From the NCBI RefSeq assembly GCF_030378165.1, contig NZ_CP119766.1, forward strand, positions 4,526,001 to 4,590,000: 64,000 nucleotides of DNA, read 5' to 3'. Both the position numbers and the translations under genes were made by a program. Positions 8,947-16,947 of this stretch are shown here, piece by piece; the stretch's first letter is position 1, and every line of letters begins with the position of its first letter. This DNA is from Flavobacterium panacagri (GTDB lineage Bacteria > Bacteroidota > Bacteroidia > Flavobacteriales > Flavobacteriaceae). The notes under the pieces were generated by a model. It was not told where the DNA came from. It made no database searches and was given only the letters and a program-made list of their open reading frames with translations.

Positions 8947-11079
8947 TTACAATTTTAATTTCAAAGATAAAATCACCTGGCGAAGGGTTCCCGGAGTAAC
9001 CATACCACGGCCGCCATACCAATAATGTTCGTTGAGCAGGTTATTGGCAGAAAGTGAAAATACATAACGGGTTTTCTCAAAACTCAGCACCGAGTTGATT
9101 ACCGTATAAGGATTCGTATAAAAAGAGCCATTGATATTATTGATCATCAGATCTTTACCATAATGACTGCCGCCTATACCTAATGAAAAGCCATTTAAAG
9201 CTTTTGACTGCGGAGCGTAATTCACGTACCAGGTTCCGGAAAGTTTGGGACCGGCATCTACAGGCCTTAGCCCTTGAGTAAGTGCATCGGAAACAATAAG
9301 TTTACTGTCATTATAAGCAAAACCAGCATGCAAAAACAGTCCTTTCATCGGATTTGATTCTAAATCTGCTTCAAAACCTTTACTGCGCTGCTCGCCATCC
9401 TGCAGATAGGAAGCCGTATCATTTGGATTTTGTCTTACCGCATTGGTTAGATCAATATTATAATAGCTCAAAACGGCATCCAACAGGTTCTTTTTCAGGG
9501 AAACTTTAACTCCCGATTCCCACTGGTTTCCATAAACGGGCTGGAAATTGGTCATCTGCCCGTTTACCGACTGCGGTGCCTGCGGCTGAAAACCATTCAT
9601 ATAATTAGCAAATAATGCTATTCTTTCAGGGATAATCTGGTAATTGATTCCCAATTTCGGAGAAACAGCCGTTTGTGTGTAATCCCCGGTAGTTGTCGCT
9701 GTTAATAAATCCTCAGTCCCTTTGTTATTGATGTAATTGATTCGGGCACTAAGCATTACACTTAAATTCTCCAAAGGGTTGATAACGTCTGAAATATATA
9801 GGGAATAATGATCCTGAATTGCCTTATAATTCTCTCCATAGGGTTTTAAGGCCAATTGACCGGAAATGTATTCATTATTAAAATTAGCATTCTCAGGATC
9901 TGTCCCAGCAGCTGAAACTTTAGTAAAATTCATAGATTTACTGGCAATCCCATAGAGATAATGATAGTATTCAACCCCCGCAATCAGCCGGTTTTTCACA
10001 CTGCCAATTTTGAAATTCCCCACAAAATCCTGCTGGATCTGCTGGCTGGTAATGTTTTCCGGATACATTCTGTACACTCTTCGCGTCACATTCTGGCTGT
10101 TATCATCTAATCTTAATCGGATGTAATCGCCCGGAGTTTTATTATTGACTGAAATTAAATTGGTTTCCGATTTCCAATTCTCTGAAAGCCTGTAAATGAC
10201 TTTTCCGTAAATATTTACTGCCTTATTATTGAGTGTAAGTGAGTTGTCATTGAAAGAACGGTAATAATCCAAATGGAGTTCATCTGCTGATTTAGCAGTC
10301 CCCAAAGCCACCTGGTAAAGCGGATTGTTGGTAGCGGTTTTGTTTAAAATTTCGGCATCAAGCTGAATATTTAAATCATCGCTGATTTTATAAGAAATAC
10401 TTGGAGCTAAAAAAAATGTTTTTGAAAAACCCTGGTCCTGAAAAGTATCATTGTAGTTATAAGCGCCGGTTAAACGGGCAAGAACCTTTCCATCTTTGTC
10501 AAGAGGTGTATTGATATCAAGAGTTGCACGTTGCAGATTGTAAGATCCGCCCATTACAGTAATGTCAGCAAAAGTGGTCTGTTGTGGTTTTAGGGTAACC
10601 CGATTAATTAGTCCTCCAAAAGTAATCATAGTTGCGCCGCCTCCGCCAAAAATTACAGCGCTTGGTCCTTTAATTACTTCTAACTGGGCGATGTTTGCCG
10701 GATCCATATCAGAGGCCACATAACCGTTTACGCCATTTCTGAAGCTTGATCGGGTACGAAATCCCCGGATGGAATAATAAGGTGAAATTCCTGCCCAGCT
10801 GGGCGCAACACCTGTGGCATTTTTGAGCATTTCGCCTTGAGTGAAAAAATTTCTGTTTTTAATAAGCTGCGGTGAGACCGAAGCGGTCACCTGAGGATTT
10901 TCCAGGTTCTTGAGTGGCAATTTAGAAGCCAGTTCACTGGAAACATCTTTGGACTTTCTGACTCCTTCAATAATCACCTCGTCCATTAAGGTATATTTGC
11001 CCGATATGCTGTCTTTTTTTTGCGCATAGATTTGTAGTGAAGCCGTCAAAGCTGCCGCAAAAAATAGTACTTTTTTCAT
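8947..11079 (-). CDS. TonB-dependent siderophore receptor
   Basis: 710 aa with a signal peptide ending IYAQ (about residue 19). The plug domain (about 35-180) contains VIIEGVRKSKDV, YYSIRGFRTRSSFRNGVNG, the conserved LEVIKGPSAVIFGGG and GGLINRVTLKPQ. A 22-strand-type barrel follows, ending in LRQVILSLKLKL. The SIRGF and IKGPSA motifs with a following PepSY protein indicate ferric-siderophore uptake (FhuE/FpvA-like). The specific siderophore is not readable. It lacks an N-terminal signalling domain, so it is not a transducer type. It follows a Cys-rich small membrane protein gene by 106 bp, with a perfect palindrome in the gap. Confidence 0.93.
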   Translation of the reverse strand: MKKVLFFAAALTASLQIYAQKKDSISGKYTLMDEVIIEGVRKSKDVSSELASKLPLKNLENPQVTASVSPQLIKNRNFFTQGEMLKNATGVAPSWAGISPYYSIRGFRTRSSFRNGVNGYVASDMDPANIAQLEVIKGPSAVIFGGGGATMITFGGLINRVTLKPQQTTFADITVMGGSYNLQRATLDINTPLDKDGKVLARLTGAYNYNDTFQDQGFSKTFFLAPSISYKISDDLNIQLDAEILNKTATNNPLYQVALGTAKSADELHLDYYRSFNDNSLTLNNKAVNIYGKVIYRLSENWKSETNLISVNNKTPGDYIRLRLDDNSQNVTRRVYRMYPENITSQQIQQDFVGNFKIGSVKNRLIAGVEYYHYLYGIASKSMNFTKVSAAGTDPENANFNNEYISGQLALKPYGENYKAIQDHYSLYISDVINPLENLSVMLSARINYINNKGTEDLLTATTTGDYTQTAVSPKLGINYQIIPERIALFANYMNGFQPQAPQSVNGQMTNFQPVYGNQWESGVKVSLKKNLLDAVLSYYNIDLTNAVRQNPNDTASYLQDGEQRSKGFEADLESNPMKGLFLHAGFAYNDSKLIVSDALTQGLRPVDAGPKLSGTWYVNYAPQSKALNGFSLGIGGSHYGKDLMINNINGSFYTNPYTVINSVLSFEKTRYVFSLSANNLLNEHYWYGGRGMVTPGTLRQVILSLKLKL

Positions 11080-11125
11080 TTTGTAATTTTTATATAATTT
11101 TAATTTTATTAAAGTGCAAGCAATC

Positions 11126-11149
11126 TTTCATTGTTATACAACAATGAAA
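11126..11149. promoter_or_regulatory. 10-bp palindrome upstream of receptor gene
   Basis: Arms TTTCATTGTT and AACAATGAAA are perfect with a 4-base centre, about 47-70 bp before the receptor start. It may be an operator or an attenuator hairpin between the two minus-strand genes. It is not a standard Fur box. Confidence 0.45.
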
Positions 11150-11185
11150 AATTATTCCAATAGGAATTGCAATGGAAATTATAAT

Positions 11186-11590
11186 TTATATAAAAAGAGA
11201 AGGGGGACGGAAAGTCTCTGTTAAAACAGAAACAGGCTTATTGTCGAATCTAGCCGAAAAGCCAGCTTTGATTTCAATAGGTTCTAATAATTTGAAAGTC
11301 TTATTTGAAGTGTTTAAAATGTAAACCAACTCTGTTTTTTCTTTAAGGTTGTTCTGCATTTTCTTTTCGTTGTCGTCGTATTTCTTTAGACTTTTTTGAA
11401 GTTCACAGCGTCCGTTACAGGTATTAAAAACCATTTTTCGCTGTACGCAGATTGTTTTTACAATTTCTTGCTGCTCTAGTTTAAAAGATACATAAACAAA
11501 AACACTGCCAAATGATGGCACTAAAATAATGCAGCCAAGCAATACGATTAGATACTTTTTCAAAGTTATTGTTTTGTTTATGGAGCGCAA
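11186..11590 (-). CDS. Small Cys-containing membrane protein of iron operon
   Basis: 134 aa with one N-terminal membrane segment (YLIVLLGCIILVPSFGSVFVYV). A periplasmic part follows with three Cys residues (about 48, 58, 62) in the arrangement TICVQRKMVFNTCNGRCELQ. The CNGRCxLQ motif recurs in small flavobacterial proteins encoded just upstream of TonB-dependent receptors, from memory. The Cys cluster suggests metal or haem handling or a disulfide. The C-terminal segment (about 95-134) has no recognisable domain. It is first in the putative operon with the siderophore receptor and the PepSY protein. The function is unknown, and the metal link is inferred from context. Confidence 0.7.
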   Translation of the reverse strand: MRSINKTITLKKYLIVLLGCIILVPSFGSVFVYVSFKLEQQEIVKTICVQRKMVFNTCNGRCELQKSLKKYDDNEKKMQNNLKEKTELVYILNTSNKTFKLLEPIEIKAGFSARFDNKPVSVLTETFRPPSLFI

Positions 11591-11790
11591 AAGTACTCTT
11601 TTTTGTTTTTATCTTAAATAAAGTTCTTGTTTTCTTTACCAAAAAACACCACTTTGTCTATTTATAATACTTGGGATTAAAACGGTTCTCTCATACCTGT
11701 TTTTTTTAACATAATTCAAGGTGTTAACATTAAAAAGTTAATCTAATAAAGAACAATTGCATAACCATAATAATGCGACCGTCAAGACAT

Positions 11791-11827
11791 AATTGAAGAT
11801 CAATTGTCGTGGCAATGTCACGACAAT
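11791..11827. repeat. Double hairpin in spacer
   Basis: AATTGA-AGA-TCAATT (11791-11805) overlaps ATTGTCGTG / CACGACAAT (arms 11803-11811 and 11819-11827). The first resembles the tip of the terminator-hairpin repeat (CAATTGAAGACAATTG) found elsewhere here, so it could be a rearranged copy. Confidence 0.4.
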
Positions 11828-11864
11828 CTTACCCAATAAATAGGTTGTTTTTTTCATTTTACAT

Positions 11865-11908
11865 CAATCCTTAACAGGATAACTAAACCAAATTTGTAAA
11901 GCCACTGA
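11865..11908 (+). repeat. Dispersed element R, left-end fragment
   Basis: CAATCCTTAACAGGA followed by TAACTAAACCAAATTTGTAAAG matches the left end of the 165-bp dispersed element (CAATCCCCAACAGGACATC). Similarity stops exactly where another repeat family begins (TGAATTTCCCGCTC). Confidence 0.65.
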
Positions 11909-11980
11909 ATTTCCCGCTCTCGTTTTTTCAAATATAACTGTTGCTTCACTAAAGCAAAAAATTGGTTTGTTTCCGAATTG
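11907..11980 (+). repeat. Short repeat family S, copy 1
   Basis: TGAATTTCCCGCTCTC, then TGTTGCTTCACTAAAGCAAA and AATTGGTTTGTTTCC. The same order of blocks occurs at 13842 and 36193. No open frame. Function unknown. Confidence 0.6.
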
Positions 11981-11994
11981 TCTTTTTAACTTTT

Positions 11995-12077
11995 TAGCCC
12001 CGATAGCAGTGGAAATCCTTTTTCGGCGGGGTTCGGCGCAAAAGATTGGAACGTATAGCGGGAAGAGCTCCTAAAAA
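11995..12077 (+). ncRNA. Flavo-1-like structured element, copy 1
   Basis: Starts TAGCCCCGATAGCAGTGG and ends ATAGCGGGAAGAGCTCCT. The ends can pair (AGCCCCG with CGGG..GCT). An inner stem ATCCTTTT / AAAAGATT encloses a GC-rich hairpin. The same element recurs at 32653 and 35006. From memory it matches the flavobacterial Flavo-1 RNA class of unknown function. Not checked against a model. Confidence 0.6.
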
Positions 12078-12228
12078 TTCTTCAGTATAACCCCACGAAA
12101 ATTGGCATTTTGAAAGTGATATCCTTTATTTCTGCTTTTGGGCCAGTTACGTAAAAAATAAATTACCTTTATCCGGCATTACCACTTTCTAAGAAATCAA
12201 AATTTATTTAAGCTTTAAATCCAATCCT

Positions 12229-12759
12229 ATGAGCCAAGAAGAATTATTGGTATTAATCCGCAAAAAAGATGAAAGGGCTTTCACCCATCTCTATGATATG
12301 TATTCAAAAAGCTTGTTTTCGGTCATAAATGTTCTGGTAAAAAACCGCGAAGAAGCCGAAGATGTCCTGCAGGAAGTCTTTGTAAAAATCTGGAAAAACA
12401 TCGATAGCTACAGCGAAAGCAAGGGCCGGTTCTACACTTGGATCCTTAATATTGCAAGGAATACATCTATTGACAAGCTGCGATCCAAAAATTTCAACAA
12501 CACCCAAAAAAACCTTTCTTCGGATAATTTCGTAAATCTGTTAGATGACAGTAATAAATTAGCTAATAAACTAGATGCAATTGGCATTCAGGAGTTCGTT
12601 AAAAAACTGAAACCAAAATGTATCGAGATTATTGATCTGCTATTCTTTAAGGGATATACCCAGCAGGAAGCTTCAGAAGAATTAGCTATACCTTTGGGAA
12701 CTGTAAAGACACAAAACAGAAACTGTATCAACGATTTAAGAAATTATTTAAAGATATAA
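12229..12759 (+). CDS. ECF-type RNA polymerase sigma factor
   Basis: 176 aa. Sigma region 2 spans about 8-85 (FTHLYDMYSKSLFSVI, AEDVLQEVFVKIWKNI, FYTWILNIARNTSIDKLR). Region 4 spans about 120-172 (CIEIIDLLFFKGYTQQEASEELAIPLGTVKTQ), which is the helix-turn-helix that reads the -35 region. The partner gene downstream overlaps by one base (TAATG) and encodes an RskA-like anti-sigma, so this is a SigK-type pair rather than a FecI iron system, even though an iron receptor lies nearby. The regulon is unknown. A structured repeat (11995-12077) lies 150 bp upstream. Confidence 0.93.
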   Translation: MSQEELLVLIRKKDERAFTHLYDMYSKSLFSVINVLVKNREEAEDVLQEVFVKIWKNIDSYSESKGRFYTWILNIARNTSIDKLRSKNFNNTQKNLSSDNFVNLLDDSNKLANKLDAIGIQEFVKKLKPKCIEIIDLLFFKGYTQQEASEELAIPLGTVKTQNRNCINDLRNYLKI

Positions 12760-13547
12760 TGGAAGATAAGCAATATATTGAATCAGGCATTTTAGAACTT
12801 TACGTTTACGGCCTGCTGACAGAAAAAGAGAACCTGGAAATTGCCGAACTGGCCAGAGAAAACCCTGAGATTGAAAGTGAAATCATTTCTATAGAAAAAG
12901 CTGTTTCAGCCTTATCATCAAGCTTCTCACCTTTCCATTCGGCTGCCAATTTCGAGAAAACAAAAGCGCGTTTAGAGCTTAAACATACTAAAGTTGTCGA
13001 TATAAAACCAGCATCAAAACGTCCGCAGTACCTGGGCTGGGCGGCTGCAGTATTATTATTGTTAGGTTTTGGATATCAGACTTTAGAACTGGCAAAATCC
13101 AAACAGGCAGTCTCTGAGGCTGGAGGGGAAAAAAATAAAATTGAAAGAGAATATGCTATTTTAGACCAGCAGAATAAACAGACTGAGAAAAATCTGAGCA
13201 TTGTGAGAGACATTAAAAATACAAGCGTTACTCTGGGCGGACAATCAGTATCTCCGGCATCATTTGCAAAAGTGTACTGGAACAAAGAAACAAAAACGAC
13301 TTATATCGACGCGGCAGGTCTGCCAAACCCTCCAAAAGGAATGGTTTACCAGGTTTGGTCTTTAAAACTAAGTCCGGTGCTTACCCCGACAAGTATTGGT
13401 CTGCTGGATAATTTTGAAGAAAACTCTCAAAAAATCTTCGCTGTAAGCCAAACCGATTCAGCTGAAGCTTTTGGCATCACGCTGGAACCTGCAGGGGGAA
13501 GCCTCACACCTACAATGGAACAGCTTTATACTTTAGGAAAAGTCTAA
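12759..13547 (+). CDS. RskA-family anti-sigma factor
   Basis: 262 aa. An N-terminal cytoplasmic anti-sigma helix bundle (about 1-85, with LYVYGLLTEKENLEIAELA) is followed by one membrane helix (YLGWAAAVLLLLGFGYQ, about 90-106), a periplasmic coiled linker, and an RskA C-terminal domain (about 165-262, with KVYWNKETKTTYIDAAGLPNPP, YQVWSL and a TLEPAGGS strand). It should hold the upstream sigma factor inactive until regulated proteolysis releases it. The start overlaps the sigma stop, indicating coupled translation. A strong terminator follows. The inducing signal is not evident. Confidence 0.92.
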   Translation: MEDKQYIESGILELYVYGLLTEKENLEIAELARENPEIESEIISIEKAVSALSSSFSPFHSAANFEKTKARLELKHTKVVDIKPASKRPQYLGWAAAVLLLLGFGYQTLELAKSKQAVSEAGGEKNKIEREYAILDQQNKQTEKNLSIVRDIKNTSVTLGGQSVSPASFAKVYWNKETKTTYIDAAGLPNPPKGMVYQVWSLKLSPVLTPTSIGLLDNFEENSQKIFAVSQTDSAEAFGITLEPAGGSLTPTMEQLYTLGKV

Positions 13548-13567
13548 TTCCATAAAAAGACCTAAAT

Positions 13568-13605
13568 AAAAAGCGCATATTGATCCTGTTCAATATGCGC
13601 TTTTT
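13568..13605 (+). terminator. Rho-independent terminator
   Basis: Arms of 16 bases (AAAAAGCGCATATTGA / TCAATATGCGCTTTTT) around a 6-base loop, 20 bp after the anti-sigma gene. Works in both directions. Confidence 0.93.
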
Positions 13606-13731
13606 GGGATTCAATACTGCACTCTGGCGGAACTTTACACAACCCCCTTAGCCATAGTAAAAAAGCTAAAATCATCTTCCAAATTCACTTTAAAAATAAG
13701 ATAAACTGAAGCGCAGGCTAAGTTAAAAGCC

Positions 13732-13750
13732 AACAGGATTCGAACACCAA
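13732..13750. repeat. tRNA T-arm-like repeat, copy 1
   Basis: AACAGGATTCGAACACCAA is identical to 23167-23185. GGATTCGAAC is the complement of the T-loop of many tRNAs, but no tRNA cloverleaf can be folded around it on either strand. Confidence 0.45.
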
Positions 13751-13841
13751 AAATGGAATAGCCCCATACTCCTTTTATTTAGATTTCTATTTAATTGAAA
13801 TAATGAAAATCCATTATAAATGGTTAACTATTTATAATTTA

Positions 13842-13916
13842 TTGAATTTTCCGCTCTCACTCTCCGATTATCAATTATTGCTCAGCTGAGACAAAAAATT
13901 AGTTTTCTCCTCAAGC
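13842..13916 (+). repeat. Short repeat family S, copy 2
   Basis: TGAATTTTCCGCTCTC, then ATTGCTCAGCTGAGACAAA and AATTAGTTTTCTCCTC. It shares block order with 11907 and 36193. The remaining spacer to 14112 shows no gene. Confidence 0.6.
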
Positions 13917-14114
13917 GTTTGGTGCGACGGCCCGCCTCTTTTATAACATGAATCAATGATGTGTAGTAATTTATAGTAGAAAAGCTAATTATAAAATTAA
14001 TTAATAATTATGTAATTATCACCAAATCAATTAGTCTAACTTTACAAAATGAGGAATTGATTACTCCCATGCAGAATTAAGTAAACATTTTTTGGAAGAT
14101 TATGTTTATGGACA

Positions 14115-14156
14115 AGCCCGTCGCAGCGTGCACCGCAGCTGACGGGTTCTATTTTT
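14115..14156 (+). terminator. GC-rich hairpin, probable terminator
   Basis: CCCGTC (14117-14122) pairs with GACGGG (14141-14146). An inner GCG/CGC stem and a following TTCTATTTTTG tail make it terminator-like on the plus strand. It lies 65 bp beyond the hemA stop, so it may insulate hemA from plus-strand transcription. Confidence 0.55.
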
Positions 14157-14211
14157 GTATCACTTGCTTCAGAACTTTGCTGTAAGTTTGAAACTGAAGC
14201 TGATTAAGCAT

Positions 14212-15516
14212 TTATGACAGATTGATTTTGTATTTTTCTTCTATTGGCGAAGAAGCCTTATTCGGTGCAAGCTGTCCTATCTGGAATACTTTTTCAATAA
14301 ATTCAATGCTTTGATCCACTGAAGTGTTTTCATTTTTTAAATGGCTGGCAAAATGGTTTGTTAATTTTTGAATAATTCTTGAACTGATTAAATCCATCTG
14401 TGCATCATCAAAATGGGTTGTTTTCTTTTTTTGAAAAGCAAATTCTGCTGATACAATATCATTTAGCTTGGATTTTAAGGCATGGATAGTCGGAGCACAT
14501 TTTCGGCCGTTCACCCAGGTATTCAGTTCTAATTTCAGATCATCAATAATGGCTTCCGCCGCAGGAATATGCTGTTTTCTTTTTTCCAGCGTGTCATCCG
14601 TAATTTGAGACAGATCATCCAGATGTATTAAAGTTACACCGGGGATTTCTTCTACATTGGCATCTACATTGCGCGGGATGGATAAATCCAGAATCAATAA
14701 GGGTTTCTGTACAGCAAGCGATGTTTTGTCAATAGTGGGATTTTGTGCTCCTGTAGCTACAACCAGCACATCGGCCTGCTGCAGTTCCTGTTTTAAATCA
14801 GCATAATCTTTTACAATAACATTCAGCTTGCCAGCCAGTAATTCGGCTTTGTTTTTTGTTCTGTTTATAAGGGCAATATGGCTGTTTTTAGTATGTTTTA
14901 CTAAGTTTTCGCACGTATTTCTTCCTATTTTCCCCGTTCCGAATAACAAAATATTTTTATTCCCAATATCCGCCACATTTCGGATAATATACTGCACTGA
15001 TGCAAAAGAAACGGATGTTGCACCAGAAGAAATTTTAGTCTCTGTTTTAACTTTTTTGCTCGCTTGAATAACCATATTTACTAAACGGTCCAGAAAAGTA
15101 TTTACCAAACCTTCCCGTTTACTATGATTAAAAGCGATTTTAATTTGGCTGATGATTTCAAAATCGCCCAGAATCTGACTGTCTAAACCTGTTCCTACCC
15201 GGAATATATGGCTGACAGCTTCTTCATTCTTATATATATAAGCAGCCTGCTGAAATTCTTCTACAGAACCATTGCTGTTTTCGCAAAGCAACTTGATGAG
15301 TTCATAAGGATGATGGGCAAATCCATAAATTTCAGTTCTGTTACAAGTAGAAGTAACAATCAATGATTCTATACCTTCTGCTTTGGCCTGCATCAATAAA
15401 TCAGATTGTGCTTTAGTATCTAAACTAAATTTTCCTCTTATAACTGCATCTGCTTTCTTATAGCTTAACCCTAATGCGTAAAAAGTGGTAGATCTGGACA
15501 TATTAAAATTTTCCAT
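14212..15516 (-). CDS. hemA: Glutamyl-tRNA reductase
   Basis: HemA reduces glutamyl-tRNA to glutamate-1-semialdehyde, the first step of C5 haem synthesis. 434 aa. The N-terminal catalytic domain has nucleophile Cys58 in LIVTSTCNRTEIYG. The linker carries LDSQILGDFEIISQIK. The NADPH Rossmann domain has LLFGTGKIGRNTCENL and the C-terminal dimerisation helices start near KCAPTIHALK. The start at 15516 gives MENFNMSRST; a second ATG five codons in is possible. No hemC/D/E follows in this window, although in many flavobacteria hemA is linked to them. The araC-hemH pair lies 4.4 kb to the right, separated by the haem-protein block. Confidence 0.95.
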   Translation of the reverse strand: MENFNMSRSTTFYALGLSYKKADAVIRGKFSLDTKAQSDLLMQAKAEGIESLIVTSTCNRTEIYGFAHHPYELIKLLCENSNGSVEEFQQAAYIYKNEEAVSHIFRVGTGLDSQILGDFEIISQIKIAFNHSKREGLVNTFLDRLVNMVIQASKKVKTETKISSGATSVSFASVQYIIRNVADIGNKNILLFGTGKIGRNTCENLVKHTKNSHIALINRTKNKAELLAGKLNVIVKDYADLKQELQQADVLVVATGAQNPTIDKTSLAVQKPLLILDLSIPRNVDANVEEIPGVTLIHLDDLSQITDDTLEKRKQHIPAAEAIIDDLKLELNTWVNGRKCAPTIHALKSKLNDIVSAEFAFQKKKTTHFDDAQMDLISSRIIQKLTNHFASHLKNENTSVDQSIEFIEKVFQIGQLAPNKASSPIEEKYKINLS

Positions 15517-15732
15517 ATTTATGCTTTCCTTAAAAAGTTCAAAAAATTATTACTAAGTAATTTATATAACAAGGCTATAAGAACTTACTATATCGCTTTA
15601 CAATACATCGATTCAAATTGGCGATTTTATATAATTTCCTGCCATTATACATGATATTAGACTTTCAAAATATTTATATACTGATTCTAAAATATTGCTA
15701 AGAGTCCAGCACTTCAAATAGTATTGAAATAT

Positions 15733-15761
15733 AAAACGCTGCCTTTTTCAGGCAGCGTTTT
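15733..15761. terminator. Bidirectional terminator
   Basis: AAAACGCTGCC / GGCAGCGTTTT with a 7-base loop, 10 bp after the stop of the minus-strand globin-like lipoprotein gene. Confidence 0.9.
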
Positions 15762-15771
15762 GAGAAGAAAA

Positions 15772-16362
15772 TTATTTTTGAACTATAGGAGTTCTCAATG
15801 ATTCCAAAACAGCAACAATATCCGTATAAAGCTCTGTATTTGAAGCAACTCCATTTGCATTAGCGGCTGCCCCTACATAACCTTCGAATTTTGTATAATC
15901 TGCACTGCTTGATTTTGTTCCCATACGAGGATTTTTCGCAGGATCATGCGCTGCAACCATATTCAAACCAGAATATGTATTTACAGCATTGGTACCTCCG
16001 GTATTAAATGAAAAGAAATCAGTCAGATTATCTGATAATTTAGCAATATTAGTAGACTGGGTAGTTCCGGTTTCTGCCAATAAAGGTGCAAAATGTGCCT
16101 GCAAATTACCTGCCGCATTGGATTGAATATCAGCAACAATTAATCCAATAGTTGAATTTACGACTTTACGGAAACTCAAACGACCCTGTTCAATCATCTG
16201 CCCTGAATTATCCGGATCGGAAACCATTTTAGTTCCGCCTAATCGTTCGTAGATAGAAGCCTTAACCGGTGCTGGGGTTTCGTCGTCATTACTGCTGCAG
16301 GAAATCATAGCTGCCGATGCAGCAATTAGTACACTAAGTGTAAGTTTTGAATAAACTTTCAT
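15772..16362 (-). CDS. Lipoprotein with truncated-haemoglobin-like domain
   Basis: 196 aa. Signal peptide with lipobox AMISC (Cys22). The mature part reads like a group-1 truncated globin: the opening SIYERLGG (36-43), the E-helix region KLSDNLTDFFSFNTGG, the F-helix TYSGLNMVAAHDP with candidate proximal haem ligand His139, and the G/H helices YTKFEGYVGAAANANGV and LYTDIVAVLESLRTPIV. About 25 extra residues lie in the A-B region, and the usual B10 Tyr is not evident, so distal chemistry must differ. Lipid-anchored globins in the periplasm are unusual. Possible roles are haem or O2/NO binding. A YceI/cytochrome block and hemA/hemH flank it. The family call rests on motif order only. Confidence 0.72.
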   Translation of the reverse strand: MKVYSKLTLSVLIAASAAMISCSSNDDETPAPVKASIYERLGGTKMVSDPDNSGQMIEQGRLSFRKVVNSTIGLIVADIQSNAAGNLQAHFAPLLAETGTTQSTNIAKLSDNLTDFFSFNTGGTNAVNTYSGLNMVAAHDPAKNPRMGTKSSSADYTKFEGYVGAAANANGVASNTELYTDIVAVLESLRTPIVQK

Positions 16363-16382
16363 AAATTTAAAGTATTAAAGGG

Positions 16383-16817
16383 TTAATTAAAAAAACGATT
16401 TATCTTTTGAGACAGTTTATAGCTCAAACTATTTTGATTCATTGGGCAGACTTCTTTGTCTGCTAAATTTGCCGGTAAAATATAGCGCTGCGCATCGTAA
16501 CGTCCTTTAGCCATCAACTCGTTGAAAACTTTCTCCGAGTTTGTAATTTTATTATTGTGGAAATACACCACAACATTTCTTTTAACGATGATAGAGTCTG
16601 ATGTCAGGCCTTTTATGCTTCTAAGGTCGGCACAAATTTTTCTGGCCTGCAGAGAATCAATATCTGATTTAAAATCGATTCTGCTTACTTGGAGATTTGG
16701 GGTGTCATAAACGGGCGGTTTGGCCGTTATAATGTGAAAAAGCAAAATCGCGGCAAACAGTACAAATATGCCGCTCAGAATTAAAAGTCCTTTTTTGATT
16801 ATTTTATTAGTCTTCAT
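16383..16817 (-). CDS. Membrane-anchored small protein, ferredoxin-like fold suspected
   Basis: 144 aa. One N-terminal membrane helix (GLLILSGIFVLFAAILLFHII) is followed by a periplasmic domain with a beta-alpha-beta-beta-alpha-beta pattern (SRIDFKSDIDSLQARKICADLRSIKG, then IIVKRNVVVYFHNNK, then KVFNELMAKG). This recalls heavy-metal-associated domains but lacks their CxxC. A lone Cys sits in the helix and another in KEVCPMNQNS near the end. It is 20 bp upstream of the globin-like lipoprotein gene in the same direction, so the two probably form one unit. Function unknown. A redox or haem-delivery role is only suggested by neighbours. Confidence 0.65.
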   Translation of the reverse strand: MKTNKIIKKGLLILSGIFVLFAAILLFHIITAKPPVYDTPNLQVSRIDFKSDIDSLQARKICADLRSIKGLTSDSIIVKRNVVVYFHNNKITNSEKVFNELMAKGRYDAQRYILPANLADKEVCPMNQNSLSYKLSQKINRFFN

Positions 16818-16947
16818 AATTTTTTTATGGTTTTAAAATTATCTACGTGTACTTTAGAGCTGCGGTTTTAGAAATAATAGAAAATCGATTAATTTAGAAT
16901 CATTTTAAATACAGAAATTACCTAATAATTTAATTATAAAGTAGATA

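Noticed and set aside
13076..13285. Minus-strand frame opposite the anti-sigma gene, and similar frames opposite other genes
   Set aside because: These are shadows of well-supported genes with no independent signals.
12229..13547. FecI/FecR-type iron signalling pair because of the nearby siderophore receptor
   Set aside because: The anti-sigma has an RskA-type C-terminal domain and the receptor lacks an N-terminal signalling domain.
13732..13760. Possible tRNA gene suggested by GGATTCGAAC
   Set aside because: No acceptor, D or anticodon stems can be formed on either strand, and the T stem itself mispairs.
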